NCBI GenBank assembly: GCA_016744375.1
Contig: JADGEM010000005.1
Span: forward strand, 41,581 to 105,580
Direction of reading: 5' to 3'
From: Gammaproteobacteria bacterium
Lineage (GTDB): Bacteria > Pseudomonadota > Gammaproteobacteria > GRL18
Length of the DNA stretch: 64,000 nucleotides
The first letter of the stretch is position 1. Each line of letters opens with the position of its first letter. Position numbers and translations under genes: made by a program. This document shows, in pieces, positions 57,455 to 64,000 of the stretch. Under the pieces are notes generated by a model, which did no database searches, was not told the origin of the DNA, and saw only the letters and a list, made by a program, of their open reading frames with translations.

Positions 57455-57916
57455 TTAAGGTTTAATTGGCAAGCCTGCTTTTTTCCAGCCAAAGAAACCT
57501 TCAGAATAATTTTTTACATTAGTATATCCCATCTTTTGTAAAGTTTTTGCTGCAAAGGGACTTCTTAAACCACCGCCGCAATAGACAACGATAGGAACAT
57601 CTTTACTTAAAGCAACCCGCTGTACGCGAAACTCAAGCCAGCCTCTTGGTATATTCACATTTTGCGATGCATCAATCTTGCCGTCCATATTTTGAATCTC
57701 AGTGGCTGTACGAATATCAATAAGAACCATATCCAGTTCATCATTGAGCATCTTTTTTAAATCAGAGGTACTGATCATTGTGGTGTTTTTCTCAGCTTCA
57801 GCCTGTAACTGAAACCCTGTGGGGACTCCTGCAACATCGGCGTGTGCCATATTACTCATAGCTGGAGTAAGAAGGGAAAATGCTAATAGGCAGGCAAGTG
57901 ATAGTGAGTTTTTCAT
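57455..57916 (-). CDS. Periplasmic rhodanese-like protein
   Basis: 153 residues with a signal peptide (~1-26, ending AHA-DVAG) and one rhodanese domain. MVLIDIRTATEIQNM is the first conserved strand, and the active-site loop VVYCGGGLRSPFAAKTL contains the sulfur-carrying cysteine. YTNVKNYSEGFFGWKKAGLP ends the domain. It should act as a periplasmic sulfurtransferase or thiol-related protein; the donor and acceptor are unknown. Confidence 0.88.
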   Translation of the reverse strand: MKNSLSLACLLAFSLLTPAMSNMAHADVAGVPTGFQLQAEAEKNTTMISTSDLKKMLNDELDMVLIDIRTATEIQNMDGKIDASQNVNIPRGWLEFRVQRVALSKDVPIVVYCGGGLRSPFAAKTLQKMGYTNVKNYSEGFFGWKKAGLPIKP

Positions 57917-58468
57917 TTATGAGATTCCTTATGTTGATCATTCGGCCAAATAAAATGCCGAAAAAACTAAATTTTACTCTATCTGGATGATTTTTAATAT
58001 TGATAGTTTACCCCCAAATTTCTTGAAAATTGAGTCTTTTCAGCTAAATAACTGCTCCTAAATGGTGAACATTACCTAACGAGAGACCGTATCAGTTTCT
58101 ATTGTTTATTATTGTGCTCGGACTGCGTCAAATCACACCATAATAAACAATAGAAGCTGATACTCAGTGTGCACTATTTAGGAACAGTTATTTCGTTTTG
58201 GGAACTGTGTAATGATGCACCTATTCTATCGATTATTGCTATCAGGGTTTTTATCTATATATTAGGGATTAAATTTTTGTCACAATGATCTTCAACTGAC
58301 ACTGAATCAATAACAATTTCTTTTTTATGTTAATTCCCGGTATCCTGTATGAGCAGCAGGGACAGCATCAATCCTACCAAAAGGCCATTCATTCTTTATC
58401 TGTTTACCGTTCTTCTGCTAAAATCAGAAAAAGCAATCGACAACTTCAGTTGATGTACGCTTTTTTCT
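57917..58468. other. 552-base gene-free region holding the second palindromic element
   Basis: The gap between the divergent rhodanese and YdcF-like genes contains element copy 2 (58046-58193). To its left, TTCGGC (57941-57946) and GCCGAA (57957-57962) form a small hairpin upstream of the rhodanese start. To its right (58194-58468) lies AT-rich sequence with no recognisable gene or promoter. Confidence 0.5.
58046..58193. repeat. Palindromic (MITE-like) element, copy 2
   Basis: 148-bp element. The ends form 25-base terminal inverted repeats (58046-58070 and 58169-58193) with 22 matching positions. The inner stem, starting GTATCAGTTTCTATTG near 58089 and matching CAATAGAAGCTGATAC on the right, leads to a 19-base loop CTCGGACTGCGTCAAATCA (58117-58135), identical to copy 1. 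Two stem base pairs differ from copy 1 by changes on both arms. No obvious target-site duplication is seen and no transposase is encoded. It resembles a non-autonomous MITE or a dispersed hairpin element. Confidence 0.8.
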
Positions 58469-59221
58469 ATGAATGAGACTATGTATAAGTTCCTAAAAAA
58501 ATTTACCCCTGAAATATCTTTTAAAGACAGTGCCTTTGGCTGGGATGGCTTATCTACGTTTATTGTTTCCAATATTATTTTATTGGCCACCATGGGACTG
58601 GTGTTTAGCGGTTTGTTTTTAAAAGCCCTGAAGATTGCTTACACAGCAAAAACATCTTTGCCAGTAAAAATGCCCCTGTTAGTTGCTGGACTGCGCTTGG
58701 AAAATGAACTGCCGACAGATGAGTTTATTGTTCGTCTGGATCGAGCAATGAGTTTATATCAACAGGCTGAAGCAGCTGGACAAGACAGTCTGATCATTAT
58801 ACTGGGTGGGCTAGCGGGTGATAATAAGATTTCTGAAGCACAATCGGGTGCCGATTACCTGATTGCTCAGGGAGTTGAAAAGAAACAAATTATGACTGAA
58901 GATCATTCAAGACATACTCTGGAAAACTTGCAAAATGCCCGTAAAATATTACTGAACTTATCAATGAATCATGAGACAGAGTTACCTTGTGCCTTATCAG
59001 CAGGCGTCATATCCAGTCGTTATCACCTTTTTCGAATAATGACCCTTGGCAGAGGCTTAAATCTAAATCTTGAGCCTGTTGCTGCCGAAGCTGTTTTTAG
59101 CTTGTCCTGGATCAATCTATTACGCTTGTTTAAAGAGGCTTACTATCTGCACTGGTATTGGAGTGGTAAACTATGGGTTTTAATCACTGCCAATAAAAAA
59201 AGTCAGGCCAGAATAACCTGA
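58469..59221 (+). CDS. YdcF/SanA-like DUF218 protein
   Basis: 250 residues with one membrane segment (~35-58) and a cytoplasmic or periplasmic DUF218 domain. Segments include MPLLVAGLRLENELPTDEFIVRLDRAM (quoted in part), SLIIILGGLAGDNKISEAQSGADYLI, the QGVEKKQIMTEDHSRHTLENL stretch with conserved acidic residues and Asn/Glu, and AGVISSRYHLFRI. The family includes SanA, ElyC and YdcF, implicated in envelope integrity. The exact function is unknown. The ATG at 58469 has no strong ribosome site. Confidence 0.78.
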   Translation: MNETMYKFLKKFTPEISFKDSAFGWDGLSTFIVSNIILLATMGLVFSGLFLKALKIAYTAKTSLPVKMPLLVAGLRLENELPTDEFIVRLDRAMSLYQQAEAAGQDSLIIILGGLAGDNKISEAQSGADYLIAQGVEKKQIMTEDHSRHTLENLQNARKILLNLSMNHETELPCALSAGVISSRYHLFRIMTLGRGLNLNLEPVAAEAVFSLSWINLLRLFKEAYYLHWYWSGKLWVLITANKKSQARIT

Positions 59222-59243
59222 TTTGCTGAGGTGCTGCTGCTGT

Positions 59244-60080
59244 ATGAAAAACTTATATGAACAAGCAAAGGACTGCTTTTTGACAGTTGATCCGGATGAA
59301 AAATTAGAACTCAGTCTGGAAATTGTTGGTGCCTGGGATAGCGGCTTGCTGGAATGGAAAGAGGTGGATCCATTATTACACCCCCCGTTGCAATTGAACC
59401 AGCCGGGACGCCCTGATAAACCTGAGCTTGTGGATGTCCATAAGGTAAAAAATAGAGGCTTTAAGTCCATTCACCAAAGGGCATCACTCATACATGCTCT
59501 TGCCCATATTGAATTAACCGCAGTGAATCTGTCATGGGATAGCATCTATCGTTATCGCCATATGCCAAAAGACTATTATGATGACTGGGTGCAGACAGCC
59601 AAAGAAGAGACACAGCACTTTTATCTGCTGCGCCAGCGTCTGAGAGATATGGGCTATGATTATGGTGATTTTCCTGCCCATAATGAATTATGGCAAATGG
59701 CGGTCAATACCGCAGATGATCTGATGGCTCGTATGGCCATTGTGCATCGGGTTCTGGAGGCTAGAGCATTAGATGTGGTGCCTTTTTCAGTGGGTAAATT
59801 TCGTGGTATTGGTGACAGCCAGACGGCTGATGCATTAGTGATTATTGCTAATGATGAAATTGGCCATGTGAACTCGGGTGCCCGTTGGTTTCGTTATCGT
59901 TGCGAACAGGAACAGCTTGATCCGGATAAAATGTTTTTTACACTGATGCAAAAATACCTCAAATCAACCCCCAAAGGCCCTTTTAATCGAGAAGCCAGAT
60001 TAAAAGCAGGTTTTAGTCTTGCAGAAATGCAGGAACTGGAACGTCTTGATGCTGAATTTAAGAGAAATCGTCAGTTGTAG
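59244..60080 (+). CDS. DUF455 family (ferritin-like) protein
   Basis: 278-residue soluble protein of the DUF455 ferritin-like family. Four-helix-bundle metal motifs are visible: ASLIHALAHIELTAVNLSWD (~80-99), AKEETQHFYLLRQRLRDMGYD (~120-140), IVHRVLEARALDVVP (~168-182) and IANDEIGHVNSGARWFRYR (~205-223), each supplying Glu/His pairs. Activity unknown. I place the start at the ATG at 59244 rather than the TTG at 59223, since the extra seven residues (LRCCCC) look non-coding. Confidence 0.85.
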   Translation: MKNLYEQAKDCFLTVDPDEKLELSLEIVGAWDSGLLEWKEVDPLLHPPLQLNQPGRPDKPELVDVHKVKNRGFKSIHQRASLIHALAHIELTAVNLSWDSIYRYRHMPKDYYDDWVQTAKEETQHFYLLRQRLRDMGYDYGDFPAHNELWQMAVNTADDLMARMAIVHRVLEARALDVVPFSVGKFRGIGDSQTADALVIIANDEIGHVNSGARWFRYRCEQEQLDPDKMFFTLMQKYLKSTPKGPFNREARLKAGFSLAEMQELERLDAEFKRNRQL

Positions 60081-60170
60081 TTCTGCAGTCCTTTTCATCT
60101 TCTGGCTACTGGCATTTCCTTATTTGTCTCCTATACTGAAGAGAGTTTCAGAAAATAGGAAAATAGATCG

Positions 60171-61907
60171 TTGGAACACCCAAAAAAAAGAATACGAATT
60201 GGTGATTTGCTGGTTGATCACAAGCTGATCTCAGAGGGGCAGTTAAGCGCAGCTCTCGCTGATCAAAAATCATCCGGTCGAAAACTTGGGCAGGTGCTGA
60301 TTGAAAATAATTATATCAGCGAAGAAAAATTTCTGGACTTTCTATCTCGCCAGCTTGATGTTCCTTTCATTGACTTAAAACAGTATAAATATCAAACAGA
60401 TGTTGTCCGATTATTGCCGGAAACTTTGGCAAGGCGTTATCGTGCGATTGTTCTTGCGGATAGAAAAACCGGCCTCCTCGTCGGCATGGCTGATCCCTCT
60501 GATATTTTTGCCTATGATGACATCCATAAAATACTCAAGCGTCCTATGAGTCTGGCATTGATCCGTGAAGTGGATCTGTTGGCTGCCATGGATACGGTTT
60601 ATCGCAGAGAAGATGAAATTATTTCTCTTGCTGAGGAGTTGGATGAAGAATTGTCTGAAACGGACATCGACCTGGATCAGTTGGCCCAAAGTGATGATGT
60701 TGAAAATGCACCAGTAGTGCGTCTGTTGCAGACTATTTTTGAAGATGCTTTGCAGGTTAAGGCATCGGATATCCATATTGAGCCGGATGAAAAAGTATTA
60801 CGGATCCGTATGCGCATTGATGGCGTACTCAATGAGCAGGTGATGAATGAAAAACGAATTGTCGCAGCCCTTGTTTCACGTTTAAAATTAATGTCTGGCT
60901 TGAATATCTCTGAGAAACGCCTGCCTCAGGATGGACGTTTTCATATAAAAGTTAAAAGTCATTCTATTGATGTCCGTCTTTCTACCATGCCGACTCAACA
61001 TGGTGAATCGGTTGTTATGCGCTTATTGGATCAAAGTGCCGGCATTTTAAATCTCGATGACATCGGCATGAATGAAGCGATTTTAAAGCGTTTTAGAAAA
61101 TCAATTCATCGACCTCATGGTCTGGTTTTACTGACTGGGCCCACAGGTAGTGGTAAGACCACAACACTCTATGCTGCACTGAGTGAACTCAATAGCAGTA
61201 AAAAGAAAATAATTACTGCAGAAGATCCAGTTGAGTACCGCCTGGAGCGGATCAGCCAGGTACAGATCAATACTAAAATTGGTCTGAGTTTTTCTAATGT
61301 GCTCAGAACAGCTTTAAGACAAGATCCGGACATTATTCTTATTGGTGAAATGCGTGATGCAGAGACTGCTGATATTGCGGTTCGCTCGGCGATGACTGGA
61401 CATATGGTCTTATCAACACTGCATACCAATGATGCCATCAGCTCGGTCTACCGCTTACAGGATATGGGCATTGAAGGCTATTTAATTGCGACATCCCTGC
61501 AAGCCATTGTCGCGCAGCGCCTGGTCCGCAAGATTTGTAATAATTGTAAGGTAGAACATATCTTAGATGAACATGAAGTGAATTGGCTACAGGGAGCTGT
61601 GGGCGAAACGATTGATAATAACCAATTTTTTCAGGGTAATGGTTGTCATCTGTGTAATAATACGGGTTATAAAGGTCGTGAAGGAGTCCATGAAATCCTG
61701 GAAATTAATGAAGAGCTGGCGGATGCTTTTAGATCCGATGATGCGAAGGCTTTTGTTAGTAAGGCACGAACTGCCCCTGGGTATGAGCCGCTGGTTAATA
61801 GTGCGATTGAACTCGCTAAGCAGGGGGTTACTTCCATCGAAGAGGTACTTAAACTGATCGGTACCATTGAAAATCACGAATTTACTGATCTTGAACCTGA
61901 AACCTGA
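60171..61907 (+). CDS. mshE: MSHA-type pilus assembly ATPase (MshE)
   Basis: 578-residue GspE/PulE-family hexameric ATPase that powers pilin extension. The N-terminal domain has two MshEN-type units, IRIGDLLVDHKLISEGQL (~8-25) and RKLGQVLIENNYISEEKF (~36-53), the c-di-GMP-binding class. The C-terminal motor has Walker A GPTGSGKTTT (~323-332), the Asp-box, Walker B IILIGEMRDAETADIA (~383-398), the His-box GHMVLSTLHTN and a zinc tetracysteine (CNNC and CHLC). The TTG start at 60171 is the only one that keeps the full domain. mshG follows at 11 bases. Confidence 0.9.
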   Translation: MEHPKKRIRIGDLLVDHKLISEGQLSAALADQKSSGRKLGQVLIENNYISEEKFLDFLSRQLDVPFIDLKQYKYQTDVVRLLPETLARRYRAIVLADRKTGLLVGMADPSDIFAYDDIHKILKRPMSLALIREVDLLAAMDTVYRREDEIISLAEELDEELSETDIDLDQLAQSDDVENAPVVRLLQTIFEDALQVKASDIHIEPDEKVLRIRMRIDGVLNEQVMNEKRIVAALVSRLKLMSGLNISEKRLPQDGRFHIKVKSHSIDVRLSTMPTQHGESVVMRLLDQSAGILNLDDIGMNEAILKRFRKSIHRPHGLVLLTGPTGSGKTTTLYAALSELNSSKKKIITAEDPVEYRLERISQVQINTKIGLSFSNVLRTALRQDPDIILIGEMRDAETADIAVRSAMTGHMVLSTLHTNDAISSVYRLQDMGIEGYLIATSLQAIVAQRLVRKICNNCKVEHILDEHEVNWLQGAVGETIDNNQFFQGNGCHLCNNTGYKGREGVHEILEINEELADAFRSDDAKAFVSKARTAPGYEPLVNSAIELAKQGVTSIEEVLKLIGTIENHEFTDLEPET

Positions 61908-61918
61908 CCCTATTCTCT

Positions 61919-63136
61919 ATGGCAAGATTTTTTTATAAAGGGCGTACTGCCCGTGGTGAAGCGGTTGAAAATACAGTTGAAGCAAACTCAGAAGATGAGC
62001 TGGCTTCTCATCTAATGAATAGTGGAATTACCCCGATTGCTATCAGTCCCGCAAAGGTTGCACCAAAAACTGTAAGTTTCAAACGGCAGCTTGGTCTGGG
62101 GAAACCAAAAACTGAAGAACTTATTTTATTTGCTAAACAGATGAGTACGCTGTTTAAAGCAGGTATTCCAATTACCCGGGCGATGAATAGTCTGGCTCAG
62201 ACTACCCATAATGAATACCTTAAAGAAATACTTGAACACAGCATTAAGCAACTAGAAGCAGGGCAACCTCTGTCAAAGGGCCTTGGAAAATATCCGGAAG
62301 TTTTCCCTGCGGTATTTCTCAGTGTGATGAAGGTCGGAGAAAGTACTGGTCGTCTGGATGATGCTTTTGAACAATTATCGTTTTATCTGGAGCGGGATAA
62401 AATGATTAAAGATAAAATTAAAGAAGCGACCCGCTATCCTACATTTGTGCTGGTCTTTCTTGCGGCAGCCTTTGTTGCTTTGAATATTTTTGTAATACCG
62501 AAATTTGCCGGAGTTTTTACAAAAATGAGTCTGGAATTACCCATATATACTAAAATACTATTGGCAACATCCAACCTGTTTGCGAATTACTGGCCCTGGA
62601 TACTGGTTTCTGTAGCCCTTTTGGTTATTGGCTTCAGGCAATACATCAGTACGGATTCGGGCCATTTTCTCTTTGATAAAGCTAAATTTAAAATACCCTA
62701 TATTGGTGAAATTATTCGTAAGGCGACTCTGGCAAGGTTTTGTCGGGCTTTTGCTCTGACCCAGCAGGCCGGTGTGCCTTTAGTTCAGGCTTTGAATCTG
62801 GTTGCTAATGCTGTGGGTAATATTTTTGTGGCCGATAGGGTGAACAGTATGAGAAGCGGTGTTGAGCGGGGGGATAATCTGACAAATACTGCCACTGCAA
62901 CGGGCTTATTTACACCACTTGTATTGCAAATGATTGCTGTGGGTGAAGAAACCGGGCAGGTGGATGAAATGCTGATAAAAGTGGCTGAATTTTATGAAGA
63001 TGAAGTCAATTATGAGATTAAATTTTTAAGTGCTCAGATAGAACCTGCTCTTATACTGGCAATAGCAGGTATGGTTCTGGTTATGGCCTTGGGTATCTTT
63101 ATGCCGATGTGGGATCTGATTGGCAAGATGCAATAA
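61919..63136 (+). CDS. mshG: MSHA/type II secretion-type inner-membrane platform protein
   Basis: 405-residue PilC/GspF-family protein that forms the platform beneath the growing pilus, working with the ATPase encoded just upstream. Two homologous T2SSF domains are seen, the first around FAKQMSTLFKAGIPITRAM (~76-94) and the second around RFCRAFALTQQAGVPLVQAL (~276-295). Three membrane segments are near ~172-190, ~222-240 and at the C-terminus. An N-terminal VEANSEDELASHLMNSGITPI fold completes the family layout. MSHA versus other type IV pili cannot be told from this gene alone. Confidence 0.88.
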   Translation: MARFFYKGRTARGEAVENTVEANSEDELASHLMNSGITPIAISPAKVAPKTVSFKRQLGLGKPKTEELILFAKQMSTLFKAGIPITRAMNSLAQTTHNEYLKEILEHSIKQLEAGQPLSKGLGKYPEVFPAVFLSVMKVGESTGRLDDAFEQLSFYLERDKMIKDKIKEATRYPTFVLVFLAAAFVALNIFVIPKFAGVFTKMSLELPIYTKILLATSNLFANYWPWILVSVALLVIGFRQYISTDSGHFLFDKAKFKIPYIGEIIRKATLARFCRAFALTQQAGVPLVQALNLVANAVGNIFVADRVNSMRSGVERGDNLTNTATATGLFTPLVLQMIAVGEETGQVDEMLIKVAEFYEDEVNYEIKFLSAQIEPALILAIAGMVLVMALGIFMPMWDLIGKMQ

Positions 63137-63294
63137 TGATTATTTCAGGCAGCTGGCTTTTTATGAATCAACTGCTACAGTTATTAGCTATAAAGTATTT
63201 TAATATCTGGACGCTGTTAAGAGTAATACATAGAAATTCCATATTCTGCAGGGGTGCTTGTATAACAAGAGCATTTGCCCGGATTGTTGAATGA

Positions 63295-63300
63295 TATAAT
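63295..63300 (+). promoter_or_regulatory. -10 box of the pilin promoter
   Basis: A perfect TATAAT 30 bases upstream of the pilin ATG, followed by the ribosome site GAGGTAG. A matching -35 at ideal spacing is weak, so this is a tentative single-element call. It suggests the pilin is transcribed separately from mshE-mshG. Confidence 0.4.
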
Positions 63301-63329
63301 AAGCGTAAGTAAAAGTAGAGGTAGTTTTA

Positions 63330-63857
63330 ATGAAGAAGATACATTCCAGTGCTGGTTTTACTCTAATTGAATTAATTACAGTGATTCTGATTCTAGGCAT
63401 TCTGGCCGCAACGGCATTACCCAAATTTATTGATGTGACTGATGATGCTCATATTTCTGCCTTTAGGGGTGTTTCGGGTGGTTTTGGATCCGGTGTGGCT
63501 TTAGCTCATGCCCAATGGGTTGCCAATGGCACCGGAGCTACCGGACGTGTACAAGGTTATGGTACAGATGCAGGTGATGTTTTTGCCAACGGCGCTGGCT
63601 GGCCTATTGATAATACCAGTGCAACACTGAACTGTATTGATTTATGGAATGGACTGTTGACCAACGCGCCCACTATACATCCAGATGCAACGGGTGATCA
63701 GAACTCAGATTTTGATTGGGTCTGGAGAACAGGCGGCACTCGCTGTGATTACTATTCTACAGGTACATTTGCATGGAATGCTGGTGGTACACGGGGGCTT
63801 CTGAGGTATGAATCATCCACTGGTACAATCACGATTACTGATCCAATAGCGCCATAA
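63330..63857 (+). CDS. Type IV (MSHA-like) prepilin
   Basis: 175-residue prepilin. The cleavage site is [19 protein letters not shown], with Gly at -1, Phe at +1 and Glu at +5, followed by the long hydrophobic helix [14 protein letters not shown], characteristic of the MshA/MshB group. The head carries Gly/Thr-rich repeats, cysteines and a C-terminal beta region with [11 protein letters not shown]. It would be the major or a minor subunit of the pilus made by MshE and MshG. The strong promoter-like box and downstream terminator suggest high expression of a single-gene message. Confidence 0.88.
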   Translation: MKKIHSSAGFTLIELITVILILGILAATALPKFIDVTDDAHISAFRGVSGGFGSGVALAHAQWVANGTGATGRVQGYGTDAGDVFANGAGWPIDNTSATLNCIDLWNGLLTNAPTIHPDATGDQNSDFDWVWRTGGTRCDYYSTGTFAWNAGGTRGLLRYESSTGTITITDPIAP

Positions 63858-63869
63858 AACTGATCGGGG

Positions 63870-63905
63870 AGACAGATAGGTGAACAATCTATCTGTCTTT
63901 TTATC
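63870..63905 (+). terminator. Rho-independent terminator after the pilin
   Basis: AGACAGATAG (63870-63879) and CTATCTGTCT (63889-63898) are exact complements with a nine-base loop, followed by TTTTTAT. It is a canonical intrinsic terminator 12 bases after the pilin stop codon. Confidence 0.9.
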
Positions 63906-63942
63906 GGCGGATTTCAAGCTAGTTGTCGCCTAAAGTTAAAAT

Positions 63943-64000
63943 TTATGCCGCCTTGTTTTCCTTTTCATCTACCTTTTGTTTTTCAGGGTTAAGATAGACC
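63943..64000 (-). CDS. C-terminal fragment of an unidentified minus-strand gene
   Basis: A minus-strand reading frame is open from the right edge to a TAA at 63943-63945 and would encode the tail VYLNPEKQKVDEKENKAA. The charged tail resembles the ends of many proteins, and a transposase is one possibility, but 18 residues are too few to identify it. It may also be chance. Confidence 0.3.
   Translation of the reverse strand, partial: VYLNPEKQKVDEKENKAA

Noticed and set aside
63109..63294. 61-codon frame between mshG and the pilin
   Set aside because: It begins within mshG in another frame, has no homology I recognise and precedes the pilin promoter; a real mshF-like gene is not supported.

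Overview
The window reads as a chromosomal segment of an AT-rich gammaproteobacterium. SlmA, an algC-argB-slmA neighbourhood, TrmJ, TrmO, a YpfJ-type peptidase, PpnP and an MSHA-type pilus locus all point to that class. A five-gene carbon run (tkt-gap-pgk-pyk-fba), a group 3b-like NiFe hydrogenase and small c-type cytochromes suggest a free-living, metabolically flexible and possibly chemolithotrophic aquatic bacterium. No RuBisCO, rRNA, tRNA, CRISPR array, prophage or complete insertion sequence is visible.

Layout. 1-5 kb: phosphohexomutase (cut by the left edge), argB, slmA, a DUF4124 envelope protein and a TauE/SafE permease. 4.8-8.3 kb (minus strand): the methyl cycle genes metK-ahcY-metF. 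8.5-16.6 kb: a thioredoxin-like protein, then tkt, gap, pgk, pyk and class II fba, separated by strong RNA hairpins. 16.8-21.5 kb: purE-purK-trmO, converging on a minus-strand DUF1015-purC pair. 21.6-32.5 kb: mixed genes, including an NAD(P)H:FMN-type oxidoreductase, a DUF3365 haem protein, a MASE1-EAL protein, a cytochrome c, fumarase, an HDOD protein and a metallo-beta-lactamase-fold hydrolase. 32.6-36 kb: cobO, then queC-queD-queE for 7-deazaguanine synthesis. 36-41 kb: trmJ, small unknown proteins, a zinc peptidase and bluB. 41-48 kb (minus strand): hydB-hydG-hydD-hydA, the maturation protease, a sensor kinase and response regulator, and two small proteins. 48-54 kb: a divergent TonB receptor, gamma-glutamyltranspeptidase and a lipoprotein. 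54-64 kb: a 1030-residue haem-binding GGDEF-EAL sensor, ppnP, a rhodanese, a YdcF-like protein, a DUF455 protein, then mshE, mshG and a pilin.

Genes that work together. The tkt-fba run covers much of the Calvin/lower glycolysis pathway. queC, queD and queE give three of the steps to preQ0. cobO and bluB both serve cobalamin synthesis. Two c-di-GMP enzymes share the window with an MshE ATPase whose N-terminal domain is of the c-di-GMP-binding class.

Most unusual: (i) queC carries six in-frame 24-bp repeats that look derived from its own conserved LPNTFV segment; (ii) the adjacent queD has three PTPS modules whose active-site residues are divided between modules; (iii) a roughly 150-bp palindromic element occurs twice, with an identical loop and compensatory stem changes; (iv) the tkt leader contains four successive hairpins; (v) a two-component system lies in the same array as the hydrogenase genes.
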